Program-made: the position numbers and the translations under genes
Notes under the pieces: generated by a model
Database searches by the model: none
Told to the model about the DNA's origin: nothing
What the model saw: the letters and a program-made list of their open reading frames with translations, nothing else
NCBI GenBank assembly: GCA_041859875.1
Contig: JBFLFY010000010.1
Span: 6,049-70,048 of the forward strand
Origin: Thermocaproicibacter sp041859875
Lineage (GTDB): Bacteria > Bacillota > Clostridia > Oscillospirales > Acutalibacteraceae
Reading direction: 5' to 3'
Length of the DNA stretch: 64,000 nt
Part shown: positions 1 to 8,968 of the stretch, in pieces
Layout of the letters: the number at the start of each line of letters is the position of its first letter
How positions within the stretch are numbered: position 1 is the stretch's first letter

Positions 1-390
1 GATCATTTTGGAAAGCCTGCTGAACCCTGTGACAACAGTTATGAATATGTACAGAAAGCCATAAAATATATTGACTACAACTATTCTACCAGCATCAGCA
101 TCAACGACGTTGCAGCCAGCGCCGGCATCAGCCGCAGCCACCTGTACCGCCTGTTTGTACGGTACGTTTCCATACCGCCGAATGAGTACCTTGTGCGTTA
201 CCGCGTAAACAAAGCGGCCACGCTGCTGGAAACCGGGCGCCTGACGGTAGGCGAAGTTGCATATTCCACCGGTTTTTCCGACCAGCTCTATTTTTCACGG
301 GTTTTTAAAAAATATATGGGGATACCGCCGAGCCGCTATATGAGTGCAAATCTTATCTGCGGCGCCGGAGAGGAGCAAAAGCATGAGTGA
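1..390 (+). CDS. AraC-family transcriptional regulator, C-terminal part (5' end outside window)
   Basis: The frame is open from the first base and encodes 129 residues up to a TGA. It contains two helix-turn-helix motifs of the AraC/XylS type: INDVAASAGISRSHLYRLF, then VGEVAYSTGFSDQLYFSRVF followed by the family-typical KKYMGIPPSRYM. The N-terminal effector domain lies upstream of the window, so the inducer cannot be judged; sugar-responsive regulation is common in the family. Its stop overlaps the start of the next gene, so the two are probably cotranscribed. Confidence 0.9.
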   Translation, partial: DHFGKPAEPCDNSYEYVQKAIKYIDYNYSTSISINDVAASAGISRSHLYRLFVRYVSIPPNEYLVRYRVNKAATLLETGRLTVGEVAYSTGFSDQLYFSRVFKKYMGIPPSRYMSANLICGAGEEQKHE

Positions 391-955
391 AACAACTGAC
401 TCAACCGATAAAATTCTAGAGTGGTCCAAAGAAATTCGGACTTCCGAAGTTGCAGAGTGGGAACGCCTGCCGGAAATTTATTTATATATGGACCAGGTTC
501 TTACCTATATGAACAAGCAGCTTCACCTGTACGAGCGGGATGAAAATGAATGTCTGCTTACCTCCAGCATGATCAACAACTATGTAAAAGACGGGGTTCT
601 CCCCCGCCCGGAGCAAAAAAAATATTCCCGTGAGCACCTGGCTATCCTGATGGTAATCTGTATGCTGAAGCAGGTGCTCTCCATACAGGATGTGTCCGCG
701 CTGATACGCACTTTGCTGAAGAATGCTTCAAAAGATGAAATGTATAATTGCTTCTGTGCCGCGCAGTCTGCCGCGATGCAGGAAGTGTGCGACCGAGTGG
801 AAGCCGCAGCGCCAAAAGGGGAAGCAGAGCTTATGCGCCTTGTAATCGAGCTTTCCGTGGAAGCGAATGCACGCCGCACTGCCTCCGAACGGATTCTGAG
901 CGAGCTTTCCGCTGCGGAAAAAGACCGTGAAGAAGGAAAGAACAGAAAAAAATAA
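383..955 (+). CDS. DUF1836 domain-containing protein
   Basis: 190-residue protein of the DUF1836 family, of unknown function but frequent in Clostridia and Bacilli. The middle (about 55-100) has a MerR-like look: a helix pair around SSMINNYVKDGVLPRP and then KKYSREHLAILMVI, consistent with a DNA-binding fold; this is inference. The start at 383 is chosen because GGAGAGGAGC lies just upstream; an in-frame ATG at 344 lies inside the AraC gene without a binding site. The gene overlaps the AraC stop (ATGAGTGA), suggesting translational coupling. A terminator follows. Confidence 0.85.
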   Translation: MSETTDSTDKILEWSKEIRTSEVAEWERLPEIYLYMDQVLTYMNKQLHLYERDENECLLTSSMINNYVKDGVLPRPEQKKYSREHLAILMVICMLKQVLSIQDVSALIRTLLKNASKDEMYNCFCAAQSAAMQEVCDRVEAAAPKGEAELMRLVIELSVEANARRTASERILSELSAAEKDREEGKNRKK

Positions 956-974
956 CAATAGCCGCATCTTTTAA

Positions 975-1008
975 ATCCCGCACAGCAAAACGTGCGGGAT
1001 TTTTTATT
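975..1008 (+). terminator. Rho-independent terminator after the DUF1836 gene
   Basis: A 9-bp GC-rich stem (ATCCCGCAC paired with GTGCGGGAT) with an 8-base loop is followed by TTTTTATTT. Confidence 0.9.
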
Positions 1009-1068
1009 TCTCCGCGCAAAATAATCCCTCCCGCATATTATGGTATGAGCTTTAAGGAGGGTGGTTTC

Positions 1069-2922
1069 ATGTGTGGAATAGCAGGTTTCTGCGATTACGG
1101 CACCGATTTTACTGACGAAGCGCCGTTTCTCGGCCGTCTTGTGCGCCGGATGGGGAATACATTAAAACACCGGGGCCCGGATGAAGACGGTGTCTTTCTT
1201 TCCGGCCATACTGCGTTTGCGCACCAGCGCCTCGCCGTTGTGGACATAGCAGGCGGCAAACAGCCGATGACGGCATACATGGGCGGCTACCGCTGTACCA
1301 TTGTTTACAACGGAGAGCTTTACAACAGCCGTGAACTGCGGCAGGAACTGGAAACGGCCGGCTATCTGTTTGAAACGGACAGCGACACTGAAGTCCTGCT
1401 GAAATGCTATATGCACTTCGGAGCGGAGTGCGCCAGAAAATTAAACGGCATCTATGCTTTTGCAATCGACGATGAGAAAAACAACCGCTGTTTTCTCTGC
1501 CGTGACCGATTCGGTGTAAAGCCGCTGTTTTACACCATTGCAGGCGAGCGGCTGGTGTTTGGCTCTGAAATCAAAGCACTGTTCGAGTACCCAGGCATCG
1601 TTCCGGTGATTGACCGGCAAGGGCTGTGTGAGGTATTCGGCATTGGCCCCGCAAGGACTGCCGGCGTCGGTGTATTCAAGGGAATCCATGAACTGAAGCC
1701 CGGTGAATACGCCTTTTTTGACCGCAGCGGGCTGCACCTGCACCAATATTTCAAGCTGGAAAGCTACGAGCATCCTGACAGCTATGAAGACACGGTAAAG
1801 CACGTTCGCTACCTTGTGGAAGACGCCGTTACGCGGCAGCTTATTTCGGATGTACCCCTATGCACTTTTCTTTCCGGTGGGCTGGATTCCAGCGTGATAA
1901 CCGCGCTTGCCGCACGGGAATACAATAAAAACGGAAGAAAGCTCTCAACTTACTCCTTTGATTTTGCTGGGAACAAACGCTATTTTCACCCCACCGCATA
2001 CCAGCCGGATGCCGACGAGCCCTGGGCAAGCAGAATGGCGCAATACTGCGGCACAGAGCATACCGAGCTGATTTGCGACAACGTAAGCCAGGCAGACTGC
2101 CTGTACGACGCCGTTGATGCGAAAGACCTGCCGGGCATGGCGGATGTGGACTCTTCCCTTCTGTACTTCTGCAAGCTTGTAAAGCAAAAGCACAAAGTTG
2201 CCGTCTGCGGCGAATGCGCAGATGAGATTTTTGGCGGATACCCGTGGTTCCACAAAAAAGAAGCCTTTGAAGGGCATTGCTTTCCCTGGTCGCCGGACCT
2301 TACAGTTCGCACCCACCTGTTGAAACCCGATCTCCTCGATGTATTGAAAATAGAGCAGTATGTGAACCAGCGGTACGAAGAATCGATTGCAGAAGTGCCT
2401 GCGCTGGAAGGTGAAGACCCGCAGGAAAAACGGCGCAGAGAAATTTCATGGCTTAATATCCGCTGGTTTATGTCTACACTGCTTGACAGAAAAGACCGTA
2501 TGAGCATGGCAAGCGGGCTGGAAGTCCGTGTGCCGTATGCCGACCACCGGATTGTGGAATATGTTTTCAATGCTCCCTGGTCGTTTAAATGCCATAACGG
2601 AGAAGTGAAGTCCCTGCTGCGCGACGCCGCCGTGCCATGGCTGCCGGAAGACGTGCGTCTGCGCAAAAAAAGCCCCTACCCGAAAACGCATAACCCTGGT
2701 TACGAAGCCCTGCTGCGCAGCCGCCTAGGCGCAGTAATGGCGGACAGCAGCGAACCACTCCACACACTGGTCGAAGGCTCTGAAGTTCAAAAGCTGCTTA
2801 CCGAAAAATCAGATTACGGCAAACCTTGGTTCGGGCAGCTGATGGCTGGCCCGCAGATGATGGCTTATCTGATTGAAATCAACTACTGGCTGAAAAAATA
2901 CGACATACGGCTGGAGCTGTAA
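1069..2922 (+). CDS. asnB: Asparagine synthase (glutamine-hydrolysing)
   Basis: 617-residue AsnB. The glutaminase domain begins with the catalytic cysteine directly after Met (MCGIAGF), which fixes the start at 1069 although an in-frame ATG exists at 1045; AAGGAGGG sits at the right distance. KHRGPDEDG and IVYNGELYN are glutamine-site motifs. The synthetase half has the PP-loop FLSGGLDSSVI near residue 270. It makes asparagine from aspartate, ATP and glutamine in the cytoplasm. It is flanked by terminators and looks monocistronic. Confidence 0.96.
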   Translation: MCGIAGFCDYGTDFTDEAPFLGRLVRRMGNTLKHRGPDEDGVFLSGHTAFAHQRLAVVDIAGGKQPMTAYMGGYRCTIVYNGELYNSRELRQELETAGYLFETDSDTEVLLKCYMHFGAECARKLNGIYAFAIDDEKNNRCFLCRDRFGVKPLFYTIAGERLVFGSEIKALFEYPGIVPVIDRQGLCEVFGIGPARTAGVGVFKGIHELKPGEYAFFDRSGLHLHQYFKLESYEHPDSYEDTVKHVRYLVEDAVTRQLISDVPLCTFLSGGLDSSVITALAAREYNKNGRKLSTYSFDFAGNKRYFHPTAYQPDADEPWASRMAQYCGTEHTELICDNVSQADCLYDAVDAKDLPGMADVDSSLLYFCKLVKQKHKVAVCGECADEIFGGYPWFHKKEAFEGHCFPWSPDLTVRTHLLKPDLLDVLKIEQYVNQRYEESIAEVPALEGEDPQEKRRREISWLNIRWFMSTLLDRKDRMSMASGLEVRVPYADHRIVEYVFNAPWSFKCHNGEVKSLLRDAAVPWLPEDVRLRKKSPYPKTHNPGYEALLRSRLGAVMADSSEPLHTLVEGSEVQKLLTEKSDYGKPWFGQLMAGPQMMAYLIEINYWLKKYDIRLEL

Positions 2923-2928
2923 TGTGCA

Positions 2929-2966
2929 AAGACGGCCGGAGCTTCCGCTCCGGCCGTCTTCCTGTT
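2929..2966. terminator. Bidirectional terminator between asnB and murF
   Basis: Perfect 14-bp inverted repeat (AAGACGGCCGGAGC, loop TTCC, GCTCCGGCCGTCTT) between convergent genes, with T-rich sequence to the right and A residues to the left. Confidence 0.85.
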
Positions 2967-2967
2967 T

Positions 2968-4350
2968 TCAGTGTTTCGCTGTGTCAAACATCTCTTTCAC
3001 AATTTCTTCCGTGTGCATGCTGCGCGAACCTTTTACCAAAACCGTATCACCCGGCATAAGGCTCCGATGCAAAATTCCCGCCGCTTCCGCATTCGTTTTG
3101 CAGACACAGCATTTTAATTTTGGGCTGACGGAAAGCGCGCCCTCGGCAATCGCTTTGGCCTCTTCCCCAACCGTAACCAAAATATCCACACCGGACTTTG
3201 CAGCAAACTCTCCTACCCCAAAGTGGCCTTGCCGGGAAAAGTCCCCCAGTTCCAGCATATCCGCCAGCACGGCAACCCTGCGGCCGGTATGGCGGCCGCA
3301 CAGCACGCTCAGACTGCTCTTTGCTGCATCCGGGCTGGAATTGTAGGAATCGTCTATGATGGTAACTCCGCCCGCCTCGCTAATCTGCATCCGGTTGGAA
3401 AGTGTGTGGCAGGTTTCCAGCTTCGCCGCGGCCTCTTTCAGCGGAACACCGACCTGTGCCGCTGCAGCAAGGCCCGCCATGGCATCCAGCACACAATGCA
3501 TTCCCGGCACCGGAAGATGAATCTCCCCCGTTTCGCCCGTCGGCGCGGTATAGTGAAAATCGGATGCCTCTGCGCCCACGCGGACGTTTTCTGCCCGAAA
3601 ATCGCACCACGGCTGCGTACCGTAAAATACCGTACGGTACGGCAGTTTTCCGCGAAGTTCCGCCAGCAGGCGGTCATCACCATTTAGAATCAGCACAGAG
3701 TTTTCCTGAAAACAATCTGTAATGTGAAGCTTTTCGCTCCGGATATTCTCCTGTGTTTTCAGGTTGCCAATGTGGGAAAGGCCTATGTTGGTCATCACCG
3801 CATAATCCGGTGCGGCAACTGCGGCAATGCGGCTCATTTCGCCGAATTCACTCATGCCCATCTCCACAACGGCGGCATCATACTCCGGCGAAAGGCGCAG
3901 TATGGTAAGCGGAAGGCCAAGCTGGCTGTTCTGGTTGCCTTCCGTCTTCATGACATTTTTTCCTGCTGAAATAGCAAGAGCCGTCATTTCCTTTGTTGTT
4001 GTCTTTCCCACGCTCCCCGTAATGCCAATAACAGGGCCTGTGAAACGCCTCCGCCACATGGCTGCTGTTTTCTGAAGGGCCTCCACCGTGTTATCCACAG
4101 CAATGCGCAGGCCGGTGCCCGGCGTATCATTTTCACGGCCGCGGTTGATAAAAGACGCCGCCGCGCCGGACGCAAACGCTTTTCCTACATAGCGGTGTGC
4201 ATCCGTCCGTTCCCCAACAATCGGCACAAACAGCGTGCCGGGTTTTACGGCGCGGCTGTCGATGCAGAACGAAGTAATCTCCGTCTGCGGGTCGCCGTTT
4301 AAAATCTGCCCGCCGCAAGCCCTCGCAATTTCTTCCGCTGTCATTTTCAT
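2968..4350 (-). CDS. murF: UDP-N-acetylmuramoyl-tripeptide--D-alanyl-D-alanine ligase
   Basis: 460-residue MurF, which adds D-Ala-D-Ala to the UDP-MurNAc tripeptide in cytoplasmic peptidoglycan precursor synthesis. It has the Mur-ligase P-loop ITGSVGKTTTKEM (about residue 108), the central domain with VVEMGMSEFGEM and MTNIGLSHIG, and the C-terminal domain with DDSYNSSPDA. The start has AGGAAAGG upstream; a second ATG two codons on is possible. It lies 25 bp downstream of murE in the same direction, so they form one operon. Confidence 0.96.
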   Translation of the reverse strand: MKMTAEEIARACGGQILNGDPQTEITSFCIDSRAVKPGTLFVPIVGERTDAHRYVGKAFASGAAASFINRGRENDTPGTGLRIAVDNTVEALQKTAAMWRRRFTGPVIGITGSVGKTTTKEMTALAISAGKNVMKTEGNQNSQLGLPLTILRLSPEYDAAVVEMGMSEFGEMSRIAAVAAPDYAVMTNIGLSHIGNLKTQENIRSEKLHITDCFQENSVLILNGDDRLLAELRGKLPYRTVFYGTQPWCDFRAENVRVGAEASDFHYTAPTGETGEIHLPVPGMHCVLDAMAGLAAAAQVGVPLKEAAAKLETCHTLSNRMQISEAGGVTIIDDSYNSSPDAAKSSLSVLCGRHTGRRVAVLADMLELGDFSRQGHFGVGEFAAKSGVDILVTVGEEAKAIAEGALSVSPKLKCCVCKTNAEAAGILHRSLMPGDTVLVKGSRSMHTEEIVKEMFDTAKH

Positions 4351-4375
4351 AGAATCAGGCCTTTCCTCAATGAAT

Positions 4376-5830
4376 TCACTTTTTTCCCGCCAAAATGTCT
4401 GCGACGACTTCCCGCTCGTCCAGATGGTATTTTACGCCGCGGATTTCCTGGTAATCTTCGTGGCCTTTTCCGGCAAGCACGATGATGTCGCCATCCTGCG
4501 CGTTTTCCATGCAATACCGAATAGCCTGCTTCCGGTCCGGAATCACAACATATTTCCCGCTGGTGCGCTCCAGGCCAACTTTAATATCCGCAATAATGTC
4601 CATAACGTCTTCAAAGCGGGAATTGTCGGCCGTGATAACGGAAAGATCAGCCAATTTTCCGCTCATCTCGCCCATCTCAAAGCGGCGGGAACGGGCACGG
4701 TTCCCTCCTGCGCCAAAGAGGCAGATCAGACGGTTCGGGTGGTATTCCCGCAGAGTCGTAAGAATATTTTTCATACTTAGAGCATTGTGCGCATAATCAA
4801 TAAGGAGGGTGTAATTACCCGGAACGGGTACTGGCTCCACGCGGCCCTTAACCTTTACCGTGTCAAGCCCTTTTCGCACAGCCTCTTCCGTTACCCCAAA
4901 ATGCAGGCATACAGCAATCGCCCCCAGTGCGTTATAAACGCTGAAGCGCCCCGGTATGTGAACATCGACGCTGTAGGATGCACGGCCGCCCATCTCAAAA
5001 TGAACACCGATGTAACCGGGGCGTGAAATCAGCCGGTCATCGGAAGCGCGAAGCTCTGCCTCCGGGCCGAAGCCATATGTTTCCACCGCACAGGTATGCC
5101 CCTGCGCCACTCCCTGCCAGCTGGCATCATCAATATTAAAGATGCCGGTTTTACAGCGGCGGAATAAAAGGCTCTTGCACTGCATATATTCTTTGACGTC
5201 TTTATGTTCTTTTCCGCCAATATGGTCCGGTGAAAAGTTAGTGAAAAGCCCGTAATCGAACAGAAATCCGTCTACTCTGTGGTCTTTCAGCCCGATGGAC
5301 GATGCTTCCAGCACGGCGGCTTTGCACCCCGCATCCGCCATCATGCGCAGGTATTTCTGCACATCGTAGGACTCCGGCGTTGTGTTGTTCGTTTGAATCA
5401 CAGTGTCGCCGAAGACCGCACCAATGGTGCCAATCACCCCCGTTTTGATGCCGCCCGCTTCAAGGATAGAGCGTATCATGTAGGAAGTCGTTGTTTTTCC
5501 TTTTGTTCCGGTGATGCCGACAACTGTCATCTCCTCCGCAGGGTGATGAAACCATGCAGCTGCAACCTGCGCCATTGCAATACGCGTGTCGTCTACCAGC
5601 ACAAGCACCGCGCCCGCACACTCCACCGGCTTCTGTGCGAGGACTGCTACCGCACCCGCAGCCACAGCGGCACCCGCAAATTGATGGCTGTCGACCGAAG
5701 AGCCGCACAGGCAGATAAACAAGCTTCCCTTATGCACTTTGCGGGAATCATAAACAACATCTTCTATTTCAACATCCAGCGGTCCGCTGCAGCTGTACTG
5801 CAGCCCGCTCAGCAAATCTTTCAGCAGCAT
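4376..5830 (-). CDS. murE: UDP-N-acetylmuramoyl-tripeptide synthetase (MurE)
   Basis: 484-residue MurE, which adds the third stem-peptide residue to UDP-MurNAc-L-Ala-D-Glu. The P-loop is ITGTKGKTTTSYM and the central domain shows NNTTPES and TNFSPDHIGG. The substrate-selecting loop reads DNSR, where diaminopimelate-adding enzymes usually have DNPR; diaminopimelate specificity is still likely because lysine-type enzymes carry a different loop. The start at 5830 follows CAGGAGGG; an upstream in-frame start at 5914 falls inside the promoter. It is the first gene of the murE-murF operon. Confidence 0.95.
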   Translation of the reverse strand: MLLKDLLSGLQYSCSGPLDVEIEDVVYDSRKVHKGSLFICLCGSSVDSHQFAGAAVAAGAVAVLAQKPVECAGAVLVLVDDTRIAMAQVAAAWFHHPAEEMTVVGITGTKGKTTTSYMIRSILEAGGIKTGVIGTIGAVFGDTVIQTNNTTPESYDVQKYLRMMADAGCKAAVLEASSIGLKDHRVDGFLFDYGLFTNFSPDHIGGKEHKDVKEYMQCKSLLFRRCKTGIFNIDDASWQGVAQGHTCAVETYGFGPEAELRASDDRLISRPGYIGVHFEMGGRASYSVDVHIPGRFSVYNALGAIAVCLHFGVTEEAVRKGLDTVKVKGRVEPVPVPGNYTLLIDYAHNALSMKNILTTLREYHPNRLICLFGAGGNRARSRRFEMGEMSGKLADLSVITADNSRFEDVMDIIADIKVGLERTSGKYVVIPDRKQAIRYCMENAQDGDIIVLAGKGHEDYQEIRGVKYHLDEREVVADILAGKK

Positions 5831-5885
5831 AAAATCCCTCCTGTTTTTCGGAAGCACGGCGGCTCCCCGCAGGCTCCCGGTTATG

Positions 5886-5914
5886 ATGATACAATAGTTA
5901 AGAAAACCTGTCAA
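5886..5914 (-). promoter_or_regulatory. Sigma-A type promoter of murE-murF
   Basis: Reading the minus strand: TTGACA (5914-5909), a 17-bp spacer, then TATCAT (5891-5886), about 55 bp upstream of the murE start. Confidence 0.75.
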
Positions 5915-6139
5915 TCGAATTTCATCGAAGATTCCTTTGGCGAAAATTTTTTTAAGGAATTTTATCTCCTAATGCAATCATTTGCATCTCATTTCATAAT
6001 AATATTTAATATTTATATATGTCTAATTTTTTGACATCCCGTCGGTTTTGTATAGATACATTTTTCCGTTAAGATGGTATTATAAAAGAGTATTCTGAGA
6101 AGTCGGCTTCACGGCAGACTGAAAAAGGAGAGAGTAAAC
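5915..6139 (+). promoter_or_regulatory. AT-rich intergenic region with candidate promoter for the radical SAM gene
   Basis: The 309-bp gap between murE and the radical SAM gene holds no gene. On the plus strand TTGACA (6031-6036) is followed at 16-18 bp by only weak -10 candidates (TAGATA, GATACA), and a TATTAT stands at 6078-6083. One of these presumably drives the downstream gene. Confidence 0.4.
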
Positions 6140-7561
6140 ATGGGCACAATGAGTGAAAAACTGGAAGCTTTCGGAATGAAGAAGGTATTGGAATACCTTG
6201 ACGGCAATCCGCAGGAAAACGTGCCAAAGGCCGTTGCATGGCTCCGGAAACTCGACCGGGAAGGCCTATACACCAACACCTTTAACATGCTTGACGAGTT
6301 TATGACCGACCCAAACAATAACTGGAATAAGCTCATCAGCAGCATGTATACAGATATTGATGACGGCGTGCGCCGCACGATGTTTGAAAACTTCATCGTG
6401 AATTCTGCCATTATTGGAATGCAGCGGAAAGAAAAAGTTGAAAATAAATACGACTGTAATGTTCCTTGGGCTATTCTGATGGACCCAACGTCTGCCTGCA
6501 ACCTGCACTGCACCGGCTGCTGGGCCGCCGAATACGGCAACAAGCTGAACCTAAGCTATGAGCAGCTGGACGATATTGTGCGCCAGGGCCGCGAGCTTGG
6601 CACATTTATGTACATATTCTCCGGCGGCGAGCCGCTGGTGCGCAAAGATGACATTATCCGTCTTTGTGAAAAATACAGCGACTGCGAGTTCCTCGCTTTT
6701 ACCAACAGCACGCTGATTGATGAAAAATTTGCGGATGATATGCTCCGTGTAAAGAACTTTGTTCCAGCCATCAGCATCGAAGGCTACGAGGAGCAGACCG
6801 ATTTCCGCCGCGGCAAAGGCACTTACCAAAAGGTTCTGAAAGCCATGAAACTGCTGCGTGAAAAAAGGCTCCCATTCGGCGCTTCGCTGTGCTACACCAG
6901 AAAGAATGCGGAAAACATCGGCAGCGACGAGTATTTTGATTTTCTGATTTCGCAGGGATGCAAATTTGCATGGCTGTTCACTTATATGCCGGTTGGCACC
7001 GATGCTGTGCCAGACCTGATCGCAACCGCGGATCAGCGCAAATATATGTATGACCAGATTCGCAAATTCCGCAGCACAAAGCCAATCTTCACCATGGACT
7101 TCTGGAACGACGGCGAATATGTGAACGGATGCATTGCGGGCGGCCGCAGCTACCTGCACATCAACGCAAACGGCGATATTGAACCGTGCGCATTCATTCA
7201 CTATGCAGATTCCAACATTAAAGAGAAGACCCTGCTGGAAGCATACCAATCCCCGCTTTTCATGCAGTACCGCCGCAATCAGCCATTCAGCAACAATATG
7301 CTGCGTCCGTGCCCGGTGCTTGACAACCCGCCGCGTCTGGCGCAGATGGTCACAAAATCCGGTGCACATTCCACCGACCTTACAAGTCCTGAAACTGCTG
7401 ACGCATACTGTGCAAAGTGCGTTGACACCGCGAAAGCATGGGCTCCTGTTGCAAAAGACATTTGGGAACACAGCGAAGGCCGCGCGCGTTCGGAAGAAAA
7501 GCTGAAAAAAGAAGCCGAGCGGAAAGCAGCAATCCGCGAAAAAGTCGGAAAAGCCGAATAA
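6140..7561 (+). CDS. Radical SAM protein, SPASM-like
   Basis: 473-residue radical SAM enzyme. The CxxxCxxC cluster motif is in SACNLHCTGCWAAEYG (about residues 116-131), followed by the SAM-binding FSGGEPLVR. The C-terminal third has further cysteines (EYVNGCIAGG, NGDIEPCAF, LRPCPVLD, AYCAKC), which suggests auxiliary iron-sulfur sites of the SPASM type. An N-terminal helical region of about 100 residues precedes the core. Substrate unknown; no peptide precursor gene is adjacent, so maturation of a small peptide is not supported here. The start has AAAGGAGAGA upstream. Confidence 0.88.
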   Translation: MGTMSEKLEAFGMKKVLEYLDGNPQENVPKAVAWLRKLDREGLYTNTFNMLDEFMTDPNNNWNKLISSMYTDIDDGVRRTMFENFIVNSAIIGMQRKEKVENKYDCNVPWAILMDPTSACNLHCTGCWAAEYGNKLNLSYEQLDDIVRQGRELGTFMYIFSGGEPLVRKDDIIRLCEKYSDCEFLAFTNSTLIDEKFADDMLRVKNFVPAISIEGYEEQTDFRRGKGTYQKVLKAMKLLREKRLPFGASLCYTRKNAENIGSDEYFDFLISQGCKFAWLFTYMPVGTDAVPDLIATADQRKYMYDQIRKFRSTKPIFTMDFWNDGEYVNGCIAGGRSYLHINANGDIEPCAFIHYADSNIKEKTLLEAYQSPLFMQYRRNQPFSNNMLRPCPVLDNPPRLAQMVTKSGAHSTDLTSPETADAYCAKCVDTAKAWAPVAKDIWEHSEGRARSEEKLKKEAERKAAIREKVGKAE

Positions 7562-7577
7562 AACAGTAAGAGATTTC

Positions 7578-7618
7578 AACCTGCCGGTCAGTTTGGAAAC
7601 TGGCCCGGCAGGTTTTTG
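7578..7618 (+). terminator. Rho-independent terminator after the radical SAM gene
   Basis: Long hairpin AACCTGCCGG...CCGGCAGGTT with an inner CAGTTT/AAACTG stem, followed by TTTTT. Confidence 0.88.
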
Positions 7619-7639
7619 CATTAAGGAGAAAAAGCAGTT

Positions 7640-8290
7640 ATGGAACTGGAACGTATGGATGATTTTTTTGCAAAGCGGGCAGACGGCTATGACCGCCATA
7701 TGCTGGATGAGGTTGAGGGCTGCCGTGAAGGCTACCAACGCATGGCAGAACTGCTGCCTTCTTCCGCTAAAAATCTGCTTGACCTTGGCTGCGGAACAGG
7801 TCTTGAGCTGGAAGCAATCTTTCAGAAAATACCGGGAATCGCCGTTACTGGAATCGATCTTTCGGAAACCATGCTGAAACATCTGAAAGCAAAATATTCT
7901 GAGAAAAATATTACGCTGATTACCGGCAGCTACCTTGGCCGGGATTTTGGCTCTGAAAATTTTGACTCCGCCGTTTCTTTTGAAACAATGCATCACATGA
8001 CACACAAAGAAAAAGGCTCTGTTTACTCCGCTTTATGCAAAGCGCTGAAGCCCAATGGAGTCTACATTGAATGCGACTTTTCTGCAGCTTCTCAGGAAGA
8101 GGAAGACTCCCTTTATGCCGAAAATGAGCGCCTGCGCCGGGAGCAGAATATCCCTTCTGGCGAATACTGCCATTTTGATACTCCCTGTACTGTGCAAAAC
8201 CAAGAAATACTGCTGAAACAGGCAGGGTTCCAGTCGGTTAGGCTTTCATGGAAAAAAGGAAATACAGCACTTCTTGTTTGCGAAAAGTAA
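7640..8290 (+). CDS. Class I SAM-dependent methyltransferase
   Basis: 216-residue Rossmann-fold methyltransferase. SAM-binding motif I is LLDLGCGTGLELEAIF (about residue 46), followed by the acidic residue in GIDLSETML and motif FDSAVSFETMHHM. It resembles the ubiE/small-molecule methyltransferase group, but the sequence does not identify the substrate. It has TAAGGAGA upstream and sits alone between two terminators. Confidence 0.87.
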   Translation: MELERMDDFFAKRADGYDRHMLDEVEGCREGYQRMAELLPSSAKNLLDLGCGTGLELEAIFQKIPGIAVTGIDLSETMLKHLKAKYSEKNITLITGSYLGRDFGSENFDSAVSFETMHHMTHKEKGSVYSALCKALKPNGVYIECDFSAASQEEEDSLYAENERLRREQNIPSGEYCHFDTPCTVQNQEILLKQAGFQSVRLSWKKGNTALLVCEK

Positions 8291-8293
8291 TGA

Positions 8294-8343
8294 AAAAAAT
8301 CCCGCGGCTTCCGGAAAGAGGAAAGTCTCGGGATCATTTTTTT
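8294..8343. terminator. Hairpin between convergent genes
   Basis: ATCCCG (8299-8304) pairs with CGGGAT (8329-8334), followed by CATTTTTTT. The stem is short with an imperfect interior, so efficiency is uncertain; it would serve the methyltransferase gene. Confidence 0.55.
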
Positions 8344-8881
8344 ACAGACCAAGCTTCTGTGCGGCCTGCTTCAAAATGGAGATACGCTGCTTATAGTCCG
8401 GCAGAGCTTTTGCAACTTCCGCATAGAAATGCGGGCCATGATTCTTCTGTAGGATATGCGCCAGCTCATGCACAATGATGTAGTCGGCAGCCTCCTGCGG
8501 CAGCAGGGCTATTCGGTAAGAAAAGCAAATGCTGTTTTTTCCGCTGCAGGAACCCCAGCGCGTTACAGCCGAAGTAATTTTCAGCCCGGCTGGTGTAACG
8601 TGCATCAGCGGTACATACTTTTGGAACCCCTCTTCTGCTATTTTCCTTGCTTTTGCAGCAAGGGCTTCCTGTTCCTGTGGGGTAAAGGTACGAGCATTTT
8701 CCTGCCGTTCCTTCTGCAGGCGAAGATGCTCCTCAATCCACGATTCATGCTTCTGCACAAAGGCTTCTATCTGCTGCCTGCTCATAAAAAGCGGTGCCTT
8801 TACAAGAATATGCAAATCTTTTTCCACAGAAAGCGCAATGGTTCTGCGGTGCGATTTTTGTATTTCCAATGAATACGGCAA
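8342..8881 (-). CDS. YgjP-like M48-family metal-dependent hydrolase
   Basis: 179-residue protein of the YgjP/DUF45 family. The zinc motif HELAH (in YIIVHELAHILQKNHGPHF) and a preceding SRWGSC-type segment (VTRWGSCSGKNSICF) are both present. Proteins of this family are annotated as M48-type metallopeptidases or nucleotide pyrophosphatases; the in vivo substrate is unsettled. The start is TTG at 8881, with GGAGGA about 11 bases upstream; no better-placed ATG exists. Cytoplasmic, with no signal peptide. Confidence 0.85.
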   Translation of the reverse strand: MPYSLEIQKSHRRTIALSVEKDLHILVKAPLFMSRQQIEAFVQKHESWIEEHLRLQKERQENARTFTPQEQEALAAKARKIAEEGFQKYVPLMHVTPAGLKITSAVTRWGSCSGKNSICFSYRIALLPQEAADYIIVHELAHILQKNHGPHFYAEVAKALPDYKQRISILKQAAQKLGL

Positions 8882-8915
8882 AGCAAGTCATCTCCTCCAG
8901 CTTACCCTAAACCAA

Positions 8916-8946
8916 TGAAAAAGCAGCGCAGAAAATTCTGCGCTGC
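8916..8946 (-). terminator. Terminator of the rpsB-tsf operon
   Basis: On the minus strand the stem GCAGCGCAGA/TCTGCGCTGC is followed by TTTTTC, 23 bp beyond the tsf stop. Confidence 0.88.
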
Positions 8947-8968
8947 CATAAGTTTTCTGGCGAAAATT

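Noticed and set aside
6140..7561. Radical SAM gene as part of a ribosomal peptide cluster
   Set aside because: No precursor peptide, RRE protein or transporter lies next to it; terminators isolate the gene.
6551..8005. 484-codon antisense frame across the radical SAM and methyltransferase genes
   Set aside because: It spans two unrelated genes and their terminator, with no recognisable domain.
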